Positions 1 through 11,641 of a DNA stretch of 64,000 nt are shown one piece after another. Position numbers and translations under genes: made by a program. Where the stretch lies: NCBI GenBank assembly GCA_036924285.1, contig JAYKYS010000009.1, forward strand, positions 23,664,001-23,728,000. Reading direction: 5' to 3'. Below the pieces are notes generated by a model, which searched no databases, was not told where the DNA came from, and saw only the letters and a list, made by a program, of their open reading frames with translations. This DNA comes from Asterella californica (Eukaryota > Streptophyta > Marchantiopsida > Marchantiales > Aytoniaceae). How positions within the stretch are numbered: position 1 is the stretch's first letter; every line of letters starts with the position of its first letter.

Positions 1-917
1 CGAGCTGGGCCTAGGGATGAGATGGTGGGGGTTCGAGCCTCTGTGCAGGCATGTAGAGCTATAATGAAAAAAAATTAGATTGTATCTCCTCGGAGGGGTG
101 TCTTGGAATTTAATTAATCTGAAATGATTAGTGAGGTGTCATTTGAGGTGATAATTTGACGTTAGAGAAATTGCAGAGGACTTAGAGGGGTAATTGAAAA
201 ATTAAAACAGAGTTAGAGTATTCCAAGAAGACATCTGATTGGTTGTGAAGAAAAATAATATGTTCAGGAAATGCAAAAGTGCTGTAATACTTGAACTGAA
301 CTGGGGTTAGGTGAATAAGCAAGGAATCGTGTACGAATATGCAGGGCTTGTCGTCTATCCAGATAGCGGGAAGACGACAAGCGACGGACGCGGGCGGGGA
401 AAATTCGAAGGTGGGGGAAGGGTTTGGCGCGGGCGGGGAGAATTCGTAAGGTGGGGGAAGGGTTTGGACGCGGCTGGCGGCTGCTGTTTTCTCTGCTGTG
501 CGGGGGTGGATGCGGACGGGATTTGGGCACGGCGTGTTGTCGCTTGGTTCTCGTTCTTGTTCCTACGCAGGGTTGGTTGGTTGGATCGTGCGGCTTCCTT
601 CTCGTTCTCCTTCTCGTTTTTCTGCGCAGCGAGCGTGCTTCTTTTCAATGCGATGATGACGAGCGAGGAATGCCGTTCGGTTCTGGGCCACTGTGTTGTT
701 CTAAGTCGCTGTTGCTTGTTCTTGTTGTTTCTTCTGCATGTTCACGTCCACCTCCATCGGTGGTCAATGGAGGTGGGCATGAACGAGAGGAGGAAGGGAA
801 CGTGACTGTTTCTGCTTTTGGAGTAGAGCTGCTTCGGTTCGTTCGTTGTTGTGGCGTGGCTATACATCGGCTTGGCTCCATTCGGGAGCTGTAAGGTGGA
901 CGGTATAGTCTAGTATC
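1..917. other. Window start, no supported gene
   Basis: No convincing coding region. A GGTTCGAGCC word near base 34 matches a Pol III B box, but no matching A box or cloverleaf precedes it, so it is at most the tail of a tRNA-derived SINE cut by the window edge. From about 360 to 700 the DNA is G-rich on the + strand, and the open frames there look like composition artefacts. Confidence 0.4.
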
Positions 918-980
918 TTGTCTCTTCCTCGTTCTTTTCTGTTTGAAATAGCTAGAGAGGTGGCCGATGATGAAAAATGT

Positions 981-1643
981 ATGTTACTGTGTGATGCTCG
1001 CCCAATGTCTGAAAGCGAGTGTGCAGATCTGGTCCGTAGTTCGAGCGGTTCACTTTCTCCTGTCGAGAGGCCGTTTAGTCCTTTTGATTCTTTGCATGTA
1101 GCAGTTGATCCGCCCAGATTTCCATTTTTGAGTTCAAATCGGCCGATGGTTGGCTTCGATGAATCTCTGCTACAGCTCACCCGCAACTACTCTTACCTGG
1201 AACTTGATTTTGACGAAGATCTTGTGTCATTTCTAGTAAAGTTTGACTACGTGCATATAGCGAGAACCTGCTATCCGTGCTCTGTGCATGTGCTCTGGGA
1301 AGTACTGTGCCTCTCCGCGGTGGTTGATGCATGCAGGGATCCAGAAGCGCCGATCGGACTCCTTGTGGACGTCCTTCATCAGACCCTAGGACGTGACACC
1401 AGAAGACATCAACAATATTTTTTCTTCAGGGATAACAAGCGTTGCCTCCACTGTCAGCATCGGTACTTCAATGCACAGGGAAGTGCAGACGAACAGGTGT
1501 CTGATTGTGAGGTACTTGCTCCAGAATCAAACCCAAATCCAGACGTGGAGTTTACTGGGGCCGAACTCCCAGACTTCGTCGCACTAGCCGGAGCTTTTTG
1601 CAGGAGTACTGGTTCTGATCGATGTTTTCCCATCGATGTTTAG
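981..1643 (+). CDS. Unidentified protein, about 220 aa
   Basis: I do not recognise this protein. The frame is open from 918, but the first ATG is at 981, giving about 220 residues. It is mildly acidic, with a cysteine/histidine-rich centre (a CLHCQHRY stretch about 155 residues into the ATG-started protein) and a C-terminus rich in acidic and aromatic residues. The CxxCxH spacing could bind metal but fits no named finger. No TE domains, signal peptide or membrane segment are visible. The 5' end may be an internal exon, since no start context stands out. The next 1.8 kb holds no partner gene. A lineage-specific gene or a domesticated TE fragment are both possible. Confidence 0.35.
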   Translation: MLLCDARPMSESECADLVRSSSGSLSPVERPFSPFDSLHVAVDPPRFPFLSSNRPMVGFDESLLQLTRNYSYLELDFDEDLVSFLVKFDYVHIARTCYPCSVHVLWEVLCLSAVVDACRDPEAPIGLLVDVLHQTLGRDTRRHQQYFFFRDNKRCLHCQHRYFNAQGSADEQVSDCEVLAPESNPNPDVEFTGAELPDFVALAGAFCRSTGSDRCFPIDV

Positions 1644-3484
1644 GGAGCTATTGTATGTACATAGTGCTACTCTTTGCTTGTTCGCAGAGTTGAAACGGTT
1701 CTCTGTAGGGCTAGTTTAGTTTAGTTAGGACCTTTCTGTTCCGACGGTATGTACAAGTTTGCTGTAGGGGTAGTTTACAATAACGTCGAAACAGTTACGC
1801 ACAGTTTCCACGTTTTGCTAGTTTCTGCGCTTTGTATGTACACAAAGATGTCACGTTTTGACCATAAAGCAATAAAGAGACAAGGCGTATCGTCGTCTTT
1901 TTTGTCCCCTATTACTTGTATTCGGACGGACAAATATCAAACGAAAATTCGAACCTGGAACCCCGTCCGAAAAATGTCAAGAAGAACCCACGCGAGGACC
2001 TGGTTGGTCCTGCACCGAAAATACGTTTTAATACAACGCTCAAAAATAAAACCACAGCTCCGAACCAAGCTTGGGTGATAATGCATGCTTGTGCTTGATA
2101 AGCTATGCCTAATGATAAACATCTCATGACATATAATACTGGACTAGAATCCTTGATAGCCCAATACCAATAGTTCTTAAGGTTTTTCAACTTAACCTAA
2201 GTTCATTTTGTATCATAAATCAATGCATACGTACGATTTAAATTTGAATGATTGATGTTATATTCATGAGTGATCAGTTTTTTACAATTCTAAAAGTGCA
2301 CCCGAATTTCTGGTAGTTCTTCCGTTTAACTCGAAATCTGATTATTATATTTCATTGGAAAGTATTCTTTTCAATTTGATAAAATTCATCTGAAATTTGG
2401 ATCTCTTAACAAACATAACAAGCGATCAAAGAATCTCCGAGTATATGGCTCAATTAGGTAGATACTTGCGCGCTTCTTTTATCCTAAAGTTTATCTTCTG
2501 CTAAAAATGATTCCTAGAGTTAGATAAACATTTGGTCTTCTCAATCTCAAACCTTGGTATCAAAATTGGTGTTGAATCCATTAAATTTAATATCTGTTCT
2601 GGATGTAGATAGAATGAAATAATTTTGACACACATTCTCCCCCATGACAAGTAGATTCAGTATCAACTCGTTCTTTTGGATTTTCCATTTACCAAAAATT
2701 GATCCGAAGTTTATGTTACAAAATCGAGGTTTCAACCTTGAAAGGATGAAAAGTAACAAGAAGAAAAGTGACAATTTAGAATGTTAAAAGCAAAAGACAC
2801 TTCAAAAATTTCAGATAAGTCATAAATCATTTTTTATAGCTCCAAATGTCGTGCTTGTGAAGGCGTTGAAATCCTTTATAGTGGAATCGAAATACTCTCT
2901 AACAGATAGTAACATCTAGAACCTCTTCCTAAACTTGATTTTAGAACCGAGGTTCAAAAGATGCCTTACCTTTTTGCAACTTTATGGTCTTAAATACTAA
3001 TTGGAGGATTTTGGTACGTATTCACGTTGTGGACGGGATCTCACAGACAGATTCTTCAGCTACGAAGAATAGTCTCTAACTTCGTCGGCTCTGGAAAGGA
3101 GGAGAAGACAAGGAATCGAGTGGCGGCTCAAATACTTCACCAACCAAAATAGCATGGTGGTCTAGAGTTGATTCATGTGGAGTCTTCTCTCTAGCAGACA
3201 CCCACTCAAAGATACCATAAGTTTAGTGTTAGAATCATTGGGGAAAGCGAAATGGGGCACGGAGAAAGTCCATGGTTTTCTACTCTCCCCAGGAGTGTAC
3301 CAAATGAGGCATATTTTGCACGCCATGCACACGATGGAGAACGTGTAAAAGAAAGCTCCAGATGCAAGTCAATAATGACCACGATTGGCAGTACGTGAGT
3401 TTATGGGGTGACACACGTTCCACTATGCAGAGCCGACCACAGAGATGTGGAACGCAGTTGCAGAGGTTACAAATACATTCGGGA
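1644..3484. other. AT-rich spacer without recognisable genes
   Basis: Only short frames without family resemblance. The stretch from about 3000 to 3300 is less AT-rich but holds no domain I can name. It ends where the left inverted repeat of the MULE begins. Confidence 0.4.
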
Positions 3485-3582
3485 TCTCTCAAGTTAGCCG
3501 TTTTTTGCTGGTATTCTAGCTCGAACAGGCCCGTGACCGGATGAGTTTGCTTGAACGGACTCATGATTGATACAAGAAGTAA
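3485..3582 (+). repeat. Left terminal inverted repeat of the MULE
   Basis: Inverted partner of 7938-8052. The 3515-3566 core pairs with 7952-8003 at 50 of 52 bases. The outer part shares GCCGTTTTTT but has a length difference of about 15 bp between the two ends. Confidence 0.85.
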
Positions 3583-4009
3583 AAATCTGTTGTGACAACT
3601 CAGAGAGTACAATCCAGGTTTACGCGACACAGTGAGATCCAAGTTGACATTTCGTATAGTTTTAGAATCTTTTTACGCGGGAGCAGATCTCGGATTTACT
3701 TTCTGTCAGACTGTAGAAAGTGGCGGGGTGTTCAAATTATGATTGGATAGATCTGCGTCTGAAAAGACATAGTCTTGAGTTTGGACAGGAGAGCGTAATT
3801 GTAGCTATGGAGAGCATAGAAAAAACTGTTACGATGGTCTTTGGGAATGGTCGAACACCACAAGCGATGACTTTGATCGTCTTTATTTCTCAGTGGAGAA
3901 CGAGCAGATATGGATTGTATCAGATTCGTCATTAGATCAATCAGAAGTACATGATTCATTTTCGTGGTCTCGTGATAACACAAACAGCGTTGGTAGAGGT
4001 ATTTTCACT

Positions 4010-6521
4010 ATCGAGTTTGAAGGACGGTCATGGGAAGCAGTAAAGCTTGCAGCGGCTTGAATAAAGCTTCATGCACGTTTTGAATCTTTTGAAGATTTCG
4101 AGTTTGCGTTGAATTGTTTGTTTGCGGTTAATGGACGTGTCTGTCAGAAAGTGAAATCTAAAGCTTTTTGCAAAGTTCGTGTCTGTCGGTATGGTGTCAC
4201 AATGAGGAGCAGAAAATCGAACCAGGACCCAATGATCCCCAGTAGCAGTTGTAGTGGCTTGAATGGTACTACGGCTCGCACATTTCACGAATTCACTCAG
4301 AATGTTCCACTTTCAGCTACATAAAATCGATTGAATGAATGTGATGGAGAAAGAGAAGGTCCACAACGTCGAGCATTTCAACGGGGTGCTGCTGAACATG
4401 GAGCTTGTGGCCAACAGCAGAGGTTATTAAGCGCTGGGAGAAGAACTTTTCATAAAAGTGCAGTTCCTTCGGAGACACATATCAAAATTATGAAGTGTTC
4501 ATTTCGTGTACGGGCTCAAAAGAGTCAAGGAACAGGCATAGTGAGTATCACCGTTTGTGATATTGAACATACTTGTCCGGGGAATGTTCACCAATGGAGA
4601 GCACCGCAGAATAATACAAAATGGTTAGCTACAGTCCTCTCGCATCGAGTCGTTGTGAACCATAATGTGCCAGTGCGAGACTTGGTAGAGGAGTTTCGAG
4701 GATCTTATCATAAAAAAAGTAACTATTTCTAGCTTTGGCGAATGCGAGAGTATGCTAGAGATAGCTTGCAAGGCAATGGAGTGACTTCTTTTCATTTTAT
4801 TCCTACTTTATGTAGAAAAATTCATGAGATAGATCCTGCTGCAGTGGTAGACTGGGGAACATGAGATCACAATAGAATGTTTAGACATGCTTTTATTTGT
4901 CCGTCTGCTTGTCGTGGAGTGCTAAACTATTATCAAAAAGTCATAGCGCTCGATGCCTACCACTCGAAGAACAGAAAATACCCATGTCAGCTCTTATGTG
5001 CATCTGTACTTGATGGAAATAATCAAGCGATTATTATAGCTTACGCTGTAGCTCCGGAGGATAGCACATCAACTTGGAGTTGGTTCTGCAGATTGCTCAG
5101 TACTGTTATTCATGATATCTTATCTCCTGCCGTTGTTATGATTTCGGATCGTCAAAAGGGCTTGGACAATGCTGTGAGTGATGTATTCTCGAGCAAATGT
5201 CATGCGCGTTGTGCGCATCACATTCGTCAGAATTTACGTGTGAGATTTGGACGTGATGCCGAGAAGCTTTTCCTTGCCCTCTTGTATTCTAGAACGGTAG
5301 ACATGTAAGAATGAACACATGTCTTTCAGTTCACTTTAAGTCAAATTGTCTCTTAGAAGACGTAGCAAGCATATCTATGATGTCTCCTTTCAGTTCGTTG
5401 CTTTCTCAGTCTACTTTCAAAAGCTCACTTTCTTAGATTCTCTTCTGAACAGGTTTGAGCAGGTAATGAGCTCCATTGAGCAGTCCAGTGAGAAGAGAAA
5501 GACAATGGCCGAGTACATGAGAAGAATCAAACCAGAACGCTACAGCCGTGCGATATTTCCTCTCCCTCGGTACGGGAAAGTGACATCTAAACTTGTTGAA
5601 TCGGTGAATCACATCATTAAACCTATTCGGCAGAATGCACCATTTCAAATTCTTGTTGACATGTGGTATTATATAATGACGTCTTTTTCTCAAAGAAGAC
5701 AAGCGATGGAACGTTACACAGGTCAGTTCACTCTTTTTGCAAGGGCTCGCTTCCAGGAGAATGAAAGGGGATGCGAGCGATTTATTTGTGATATATCAAG
5801 ACCTGCTCAAGCTAGTCTTAGAACTCCTCACGGCAAGAACTTTGTGGTTAAACATTCAGTTGATGGAACATCCGACGAGTGTTCATGTTTTGAATATCAG
5901 GATATGATATGACCATGCACCCATGTCATTGCTTGGGTTCGAGAGATAGACGAAGACTCCAGCCAAAAGTTTGACTTCATTTGGTTCAATAGTTCACTAA
6001 ATGCAATTTATAGGTAAACATCCATTCATGTCTTTGTTTTGGAGGACTTCGATCAATTGTTTGTATGTCAAGCACCTCCTGTTGCAGTTAAGCGTGAAAG
6101 ACATCACGTGGTGCACATACCGAGTTGTGGAGGCGTTAGATGCACGGTAGAGGAGGTTGAATCAAATGAGATGGATTTGGAGTTTCTTATATCTGATCTA
6201 TCTTTCGATCCGTTGCCTAGAGAACAAACGAAGGTCTCATCCAGTCAGTCTACAGATCGTGGAAGGGATAAATGAGGTGTGAGAACGATTTCTCGATCCA
6301 ACATTCAGTGCGATCTTTGTCATGCTGAGGGGCACAACCGGCGAACATGTTCAAAGCAAGTAGACATCACTTCGTTCGGTGTAGAAACCATCGATCTCAA
6401 TTTTCAGCAACACAACATTTTATCCACTCTTGGACATCTTAATCGAACTACAACAGACATATGCGTGACTGATAGCTCATCTGATTTTGATTGTAGTGAT
6501 GATGGGTTAGACGAAGAATGA
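4010..6521 (+). pseudogene. MULE transposase relic (MuDR N-terminus, DDE core, SWIM finger, CCHC knuckle)
   Basis: Decayed Mutator-like transposase. One frame runs 4010-5305: an N-terminal MuDR/FAR1-like DNA-binding part (about 4080-4730, with a DIEHTC motif) and the catalytic core, with Asp at 4952 (ALDAYHSK) and Asp at 5147 (ISDRQKGL), then a C/H cluster (CHARCAHHIRQN). A probable intron at 5305-5452 joins this to a second frame (5453-6521) carrying the rest of the core, a SWIM finger (CSC ... CTH) and a CxxCx4Hx4C zinc knuckle near 6309. In-frame stops lie at 4058, 4322, 4730, 4862, 5910 (between the Cys pair and the Cys-His pair of SWIM), 6015 and 6273. Family assignment is firm; exact ends are not. 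Confidence 0.85.
5305..5452 (+). other. Probable intron in the MULE transposase
   Basis: A GTAAGA donor at 5305 and a pyrimidine-rich TTCTGAACAG acceptor ending at 5452 bound 148 bp. Removing it joins the frame ending TVDM to the frame starting FEQVM without a shift. The joined stretch matches the usual MULE order, in which a short helix ending TVxxF follows the C/H cluster. This suggests the coding frame was interrupted by splicing here, not by mutation. Confidence 0.65.
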
Positions 6522-7099
6522 GTTTTTCTGCACTTGAGTTCCAAAGGTTCACGGTTCAATTCCCTCCGCTTATATACTTTTCTTGTTTCAATGATCCGAA
6601 CGTGGTTGTGGATCATTGAACGTAGTAATAAAAGAATTTTCACTGAGTCTACGTGGTAAACTGTTAAAAAAATTGTTCATAGTCAGTTGTCAGATTTTTT
6701 AGGGTTTGTAATCTTTAACTTTTTCCTTGCATGTCAAACTGTGAAGCTCATGTCGTGACCGTGTTTAGCTCTTTGAGGTTCTAATTTTATTTATGCTCAG
6801 TTCAGCTCTATGGCAATTCCAGTCCAGTTCAGAATTTTGCAGCAGTTTGAAGATGAAGTCCGAGGTGGAAATTTGAGAACACGGTTTTGGGTTAAATGTT
6901 GTATAGTACGGGTTGTTCGAAACACGACTGAGGACTTGACTTATCCTGCTTGAAAAATTGTCACAAGACCATCGGACATGTCGTTCGAACTCTTGATTTT
7001 TCCACGCCGGCTCCATCTTTAATGCAATGTTGTGCTTCTCCTGAACCTTCGATCGCATGGCACTTCCATGTTGTTCTTATCGATCAATAGACGAAACAT
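6522..7099. other. Internal MULE spacer
   Basis: T-rich DNA between the transposase relic and the second coding region. No conserved domain, RNA gene or repeat seen. Confidence 0.4.
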
Positions 7100-7616
7100 G
7101 TGTCTAGAGAGCGCTGTCCACTTTTCATAGTTTGGCAGGCTGGAGATATCTTGCTGGGAGGGAAGAGCCCCACGGATTGTATGCTCTTGTCTTCTGTCGA
7201 ACAGTCACAACTCGTCGAGACATCGATTTTCATTGTCGGTGTTTGGGACTTGGAAGTTGGTTTGAATCGTAAGAACTCTGAATGCATTGTTTTTACAGCT
7301 CGTGCACCAGGATCAGTTTACAACTTTTTTTACATCGATCTTCCTGACCATGGAATGACTATGGACCCAACTCGATGAGACTCATCTTGATCAGTCTCAA
7401 AATACAGTTGATAATGTTAATTCGCGACGACGTGAATTGCTAGATTCTGTTTCAGAGCTTCAGAGTTTGAAGAATGTGTTAGATGATTTGTGTAAATCAT
7501 TTGATAGTCTGTTGCAAGACACTCAGGTTCTTAGGGAGGAAGTTCATAGTGTTCGTGCCAAATTGGATACAGTTCATGCACAGTTCAAGAATTTCACGAA
7601 TGTTCTTTATCAGTGA
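7100..7616 (+). CDS. MULE passenger ORFs: 92-aa ORF followed by coiled-coil ORF
   Basis: Two open stretches lie between the transposase and the right inverted repeat. The first (7100-7378, 92 codons) is unrecognised. The second (7359-7616, another frame) has no ATG but encodes about 85 residues of strong heptad-type coiled coil (repeating L/V positions in SVSELQSLKNVLDDL and REEVHSVRAKLDTV). They overlap by 20 bases, so splicing or a single frameshift may join them. The coiled coil looks real because of its regular heptads and charged flanks. It may be a second MULE protein or a captured host exon; the sequence does not decide. Confidence 0.4.
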
Positions 7617-7937
7617 ATGAACACATTACTTTTTTGTAACGGACGTTCTCGACTTATCATAATGCAAAGAGAAGTTTTCTGTGGTGAGCCGTTCATTGCG
7701 AGTGATGAATCTGCCACGGTTTTTGGATCAGTTTAGAACTCACGCTTTGTTCATGAGCTTTCGCTCTTGGATTCCAACGCCTGAAAGCTCATTGGACTCC
7801 AACGTCTTATTGTTTAATAGTCATACTGTTTCTGTTCTGTCATTTGGTTCTCAGACTGAGTTCATAGCTGTTGGCAGTAACAGCTATGAACTCAGTCTGA
7901 AGATAAGAGTCTAAACATGAACCCATGTCGGATTCTC

Positions 7938-8052
7938 ACTTCTTGTAACAGTCATGAGCCCGTTCAAGCAAACTCATCCGGTCACGGGTCTGTTCGAGCT
8001 AGACTACCGAATACGGGGTCCGTTCAAGAAAAAACGGCTCAAGTTAGAGACT
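7938..8052 (-). repeat. Right terminal inverted repeat of the MULE
   Basis: Inverted partner of 3485-3582, closing the element. It carries an extra segment of about 15 bp relative to the left end between the TCTAGCTCGAAC core and the outer GCCGTTTTTT block. Confidence 0.85.
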
Positions 8053-8449
8053 GTATGCACACTCATACCAGGTTATTGATACCATGAGAGAGCAGTACAT
8101 ACTCAGGTCCACGGAGTCAGATGGTGCAAATAGCTTATGAAGAAATTCTGCAGACATTACCACCATCTCCACATTGCGTTGAAAAGCATAAACATTTTTA
8201 TGCGTCTGATAAAGGAATAGAAGAAGATTCTATACTGCAGGTCTCAGGTCTCAAGCGCACGGCTCCGAACACCACGGTAGTGGAAACTCTACAGCAATGC
8301 ACAACAAGGATAGTCCACCTACACATACATGGGAGGCTACAAAATCCAACACACTGACAGACTGAACGCACGAAGCCCTCACAAAGAGTTGGATAACTAA
8401 GTCTTCTCACAAACCAACCCGAGGATGCACTTCAGTTCTGATACATAAC

Positions 8450-9112
8450 TACCAGCAAGAGCTTATGCAGCTAGCACTAACCTCTTGGAAAGATGACCGA
8501 CCCTTCTTCAGTGCCACAACATCCTCCATTCGAAGGATTCTTTCGAACAAAGAAGGGATAGAGAAAGAGAGACTTCGAAGATGGAGTGGTCAAGCTGACA
8601 AGAAGGATGACAAACAACGGATATGGAAGAAACTTTGGAGCACTCCTCAACTTTAAGAAGGAGAGTACGTTCCTATGACTGATCATGTACAAAGCAGTGC
8701 GCTGAATGCATGGAGACATCCACAGATTGCCCGCACAGATCAGCTAAGATGGTGTATACGATGTCAAGCACAACAAAATGAGGGATGTAATGCATGCGTT
8801 TTGGTCATGCACGAAGGTGCAAGAAATATGGAAATGAGTTTTTCATAAAATGTCCAAAGCATTTCCAAGCATACACGTATGGAACCTACGATTTGGACAT
8901 GCAGTACTTGGAGTTAAAATCCCAGCAGCAAATAGCTCAGCGTCGGCGTTGTGGGAAGCATTTTGAGTGATAACCATTTGACACATATGGTGTGCATGCA
9001 ATCAACACACATTTTGAGAAACTCCTCAAACGCACACCAAGACAAAAATATTCATTTGGCATCGTGTGGTGATGAAGATTCAGGTTGCGTGCAAGTAACT
9101 GCAAATCTCGTT
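8450..9112 (+). mobile_element. 3' remnant of a LINE (non-LTR retrotransposon)
   Basis: A frame read from about 8790 gives the C-terminal signature of L1-type plant LINE reverse transcriptases: MHAFWSCTKVQEIW (zf-RVT-like, H..FW.C..V..IW), then WNLRFGHAVLG and HIWCACN motifs. Upstream text (RIWKKLW, then ALNAWRHPQ) fits the region just before it. Four in-frame stops, all TGA (8835, 8964, 8979, 9015), fall where Trp or Arg is expected, so they look like TGG or CGA decayed by transition. The 5' part is missing or unreadable. No poly-A tail or target duplication found. Confidence 0.65.
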
Positions 9113-10140
9113 AGTTCGTAACGACGAGAACAATCAACAATTCGCTATATTTTCGTCATTTTTCGTCTCAACAATTCGTCATTTTTTGCACCAGCAATGT
9201 TCTGCAAAAATTCCAAAAAACATGGGTACTCAACTCTCTTGGAATCCTAATGCCTCGACCATTCAAATTACACTGTCTAGAAACAGTATAACGTCTATTA
9301 AGGGGTTTCAAACATAGACACGTGACGACTCACAGACATGTCCGTAATCACTCGAGACAGACTCGATGGCTTAGTCCGACGGACACATGTGGAGGGTGCC
9401 CATCGTTTGATCATGGACTGGACTGTTTAGTCCATAGTCGTAATTAATTACGTTGATTTACGTGCAGTTACGGCTTAAAGCCGTAATCGCATCCATATTA
9501 ACGTAACCGGTTTTTCGTAAGACGCGTGTGACTGTTACGGTTGGAGATAGACGTATTCATCACACAGTACCCGGTTTCAGTTTCTGCGACGTATTGAAGC
9601 CGGTCCGTACGCTTAATTCGACGTTTCTGAGACGGGTTCCAAAAGAGTGGGGTCTGAGAGATGACATAGATTTTTGGCCTTCCGCACGACTTTGGTCTCT
9701 TTGTCGCGCATGTGAATTAAACACAAATTCTCCACCTGTGCTATGATGGAGCGGGAAAGCACCAGCTCCTCGAGCAATTCAGTGTCCACATGTGCAGAGA
9801 TGGAGTTGGAAATACCCGACTCTCCAGAGTTGAGCATTCGTGGTAAGAGAAGCGTTTCGCTGTATGAATCAAAAAAGAGAAATGAAGAATATTGCAGTTC
9901 AGTTGCTTGCGTTATATAAGCCTTCCCAGCCTTTGCAGTTTCGTTCATAATTTACAGTGTCGCAACGTTACTTTCATTTTCGACTATTGTTAAGTGGAGA
10001 GTGCAAATGGCTTTGAGACGAAGGGTTTTAGAACTGTTTGATCTCGTTGCAGATGAGTCTCTCGTGCCTGTAGAGACACAACTCGATAATTCGAATGGGA
10101 CAGTTCTCAGTCTTGACAGTTTGATTTGACATGAGTTGTC
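9113..10140. other. Spacer upstream of the Harbinger element
   Basis: A 72-codon frame at 9528-9746 has ordinary-looking composition (RRVPKEWGLRDDIDFW) but no recognisable domain. The rest shows no gene. The 5' end and inverted repeat of the Harbinger element should lie in or near this stretch, but I could not identify it. Confidence 0.3.
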
Positions 10141-10902
10141 ATGTCTACTTATGCTGCTGCACACAATGATCGAGTATATGCACCACCTCTAAATCTTCAT
10201 GAAATCATGAGAAGTACTCTCGAAGATGTTGCTTGAGCTGAGGAGGCAGTACGAGATGAAGGAGGGTCACGGATACCAGTTGGAAGCAATAACGTTCGAT
10301 TGCATTCCATCTCAATTTCTGAAGTCGATGCTATCTCTCAGCCAGGCTCGCCGGTGCCAGATAATTGTCATAAGCAGAATAGGTTTGTGTGACAAGATTG
10401 GCAAGTGTTGCACCTGATTGAGACGAAGTGATTAGAGCATGAGGAGCAGAATAAGAGTTCAGGTCTGAAGAAAATGATCACGGCGGTGAGCAAGCTTCAG
10501 CAGGTTCAGTCGTTCCTTCGTGCAAAAGGTGTGGTTATGATAGACATATCTGTGATAAAGAACAAGTGGGAGACAATGATAACCGGGTACAGAAAAATTT
10601 GAGATCACAACAAGATCTTTGGAAATGCCCCCTACACCTCGTTGAGTCGGCAGGAACGTGAAGAGAAGAAACTCCCCTTGAATTATCCATTGCACCACTA
10701 TTCTCTCATTGACTGTTGGTATGATCTTCGACCTGGCACCACCCCGCCGTGCATGGCCGAATCTCTCACTCCGAGTAATGATCTTGCAGGTCTAGAGAGT
10801 GATGATGTTCAACCGGGTCCCCAATCCTGTCCTCAAACGGATTCTGAAGTTCGGAATTCCACAGATATAGATGCCGAGGAGTCCAGTCGTCATAACTCAT
10901 GA
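10141..10902 (+). pseudogene. PIF/Harbinger ORF1: Myb/SANT (trihelix)-like DNA-binding protein, broken
   Basis: PIF/Harbinger elements encode a Myb/SANT-like accessory protein that binds DNA and helps bring the transposase to the nucleus. One frame from ATG 10141 to 10902 reads as that protein: DWQVLHLIETK, then a second helix region, then IKNKWETMITGYRKI, DHNKIFGNAPY and a LPLNYPLHHYSLID stretch typical of plant trihelix-type proteins, followed by an acidic tail. Four in-frame stops are all TGA (10234, 10390, 10429, 10600); the last falls at the Trp usually seen before DHN. The transposase follows 740 bp downstream on the same strand. Confidence 0.7.
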
Positions 10903-10904
10903 AA

Positions 10905-11641
10905 ACGGAAGCGCGAAATGAGCCGCTCTACTTCTGCTCTGAACCAAACTCTCACGTGCTTTTCTAGCTCCATAGTTGAGGGCATTCGAGCCAAATTGTT
11001 AATGTGTTGGATAAGATGACAGGGGCACTGGCTGTCATTGACAGCACCTTGATCAGAAACTAAAACGTTCATAATGGTTTCACTGTTCTAATTCTCATCG
11101 GTATCTACACTCTGGACATTCTGTTTCTACAGTTTTTTCGTTTTGAATTTTCAGCTATTTTTTTCTGGTACAGATGATTTACTTGAATTATCCCAGTGTG
11201 TGGTGTGTTGTCTTGGATGTTTCATTGGTCCAGTTCGGAGCTAACTTCTGAATGTTGTTGTGTGTGTAGTTCATCTACGAAGTGGTTCTAACTTTCTTGC
11301 CTAGCTTGTATGATGTTGTGTAAGGAATGTCATTTTTTATGTGCTTTTTAATTCGAGTTGTCTACTGAGTTTCACTCTTTGCTCCGTTGTTTGCAACTTT
11401 CAGCTCTCCATATGAATTTGTCTTGCTTCAGGTCTGAGAGCATGTTTATAGTTTCACTTACTTACTGTTTTGAATTCGAGTTGTTGCACGTTATTCCACA
11501 ATGAGCGGTAGGCTGCACTGTTTGATCATTAATATACAGTACAATAGAAGTGGTAAGTTAAGGAGTTCTAAAGTATCAGAATGTTGCCTTCTTCTGCAGG
11601 TGGACGAGACAAGGCTATCTTGGTGGTAGTGACTACAACGG
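10905..11641. other. T-rich spacer between the two Harbinger genes
   Basis: Non-coding, T-rich, with scattered GT and AG sites. Probably intergenic or intronic DNA of the Harbinger element. No independent feature seen. Confidence 0.4.

Larger units (their letters stand above)
3485..8052 (+). mobile_element. MULE-type DNA transposon with long terminal inverted repeats
   Basis: Two inverted copies bracket a Mutator-like transposase relic. The core match is 52 bp (3515-3566 against 7952-8003, inverted) with two mismatches by eye. Similarity continues outward through a GCCGTTTTTT block on each side to about 3485 and 8052, with a gap. The element holds the transposase relic at 4010-6521 and a coiled-coil ORF region at 7100-7616. 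I could not find a convincing 9-bp target duplication. Inverted repeats of about 100 bp plus MULE, SWIM and zinc-knuckle domains agree with family expectations. In-frame stops show that this copy is not autonomous. Confidence 0.8.

Noticed and set aside
1..60. tRNA or SINE at the window start
   Set aside because: Only a B-box-like word is seen; no A box or pairing arms within the window.
6014..6044. Second intron in the MULE transposase
   Set aside because: GT and AG are present, but the gap is only 31 bp and removing it gives a worse reading frame.
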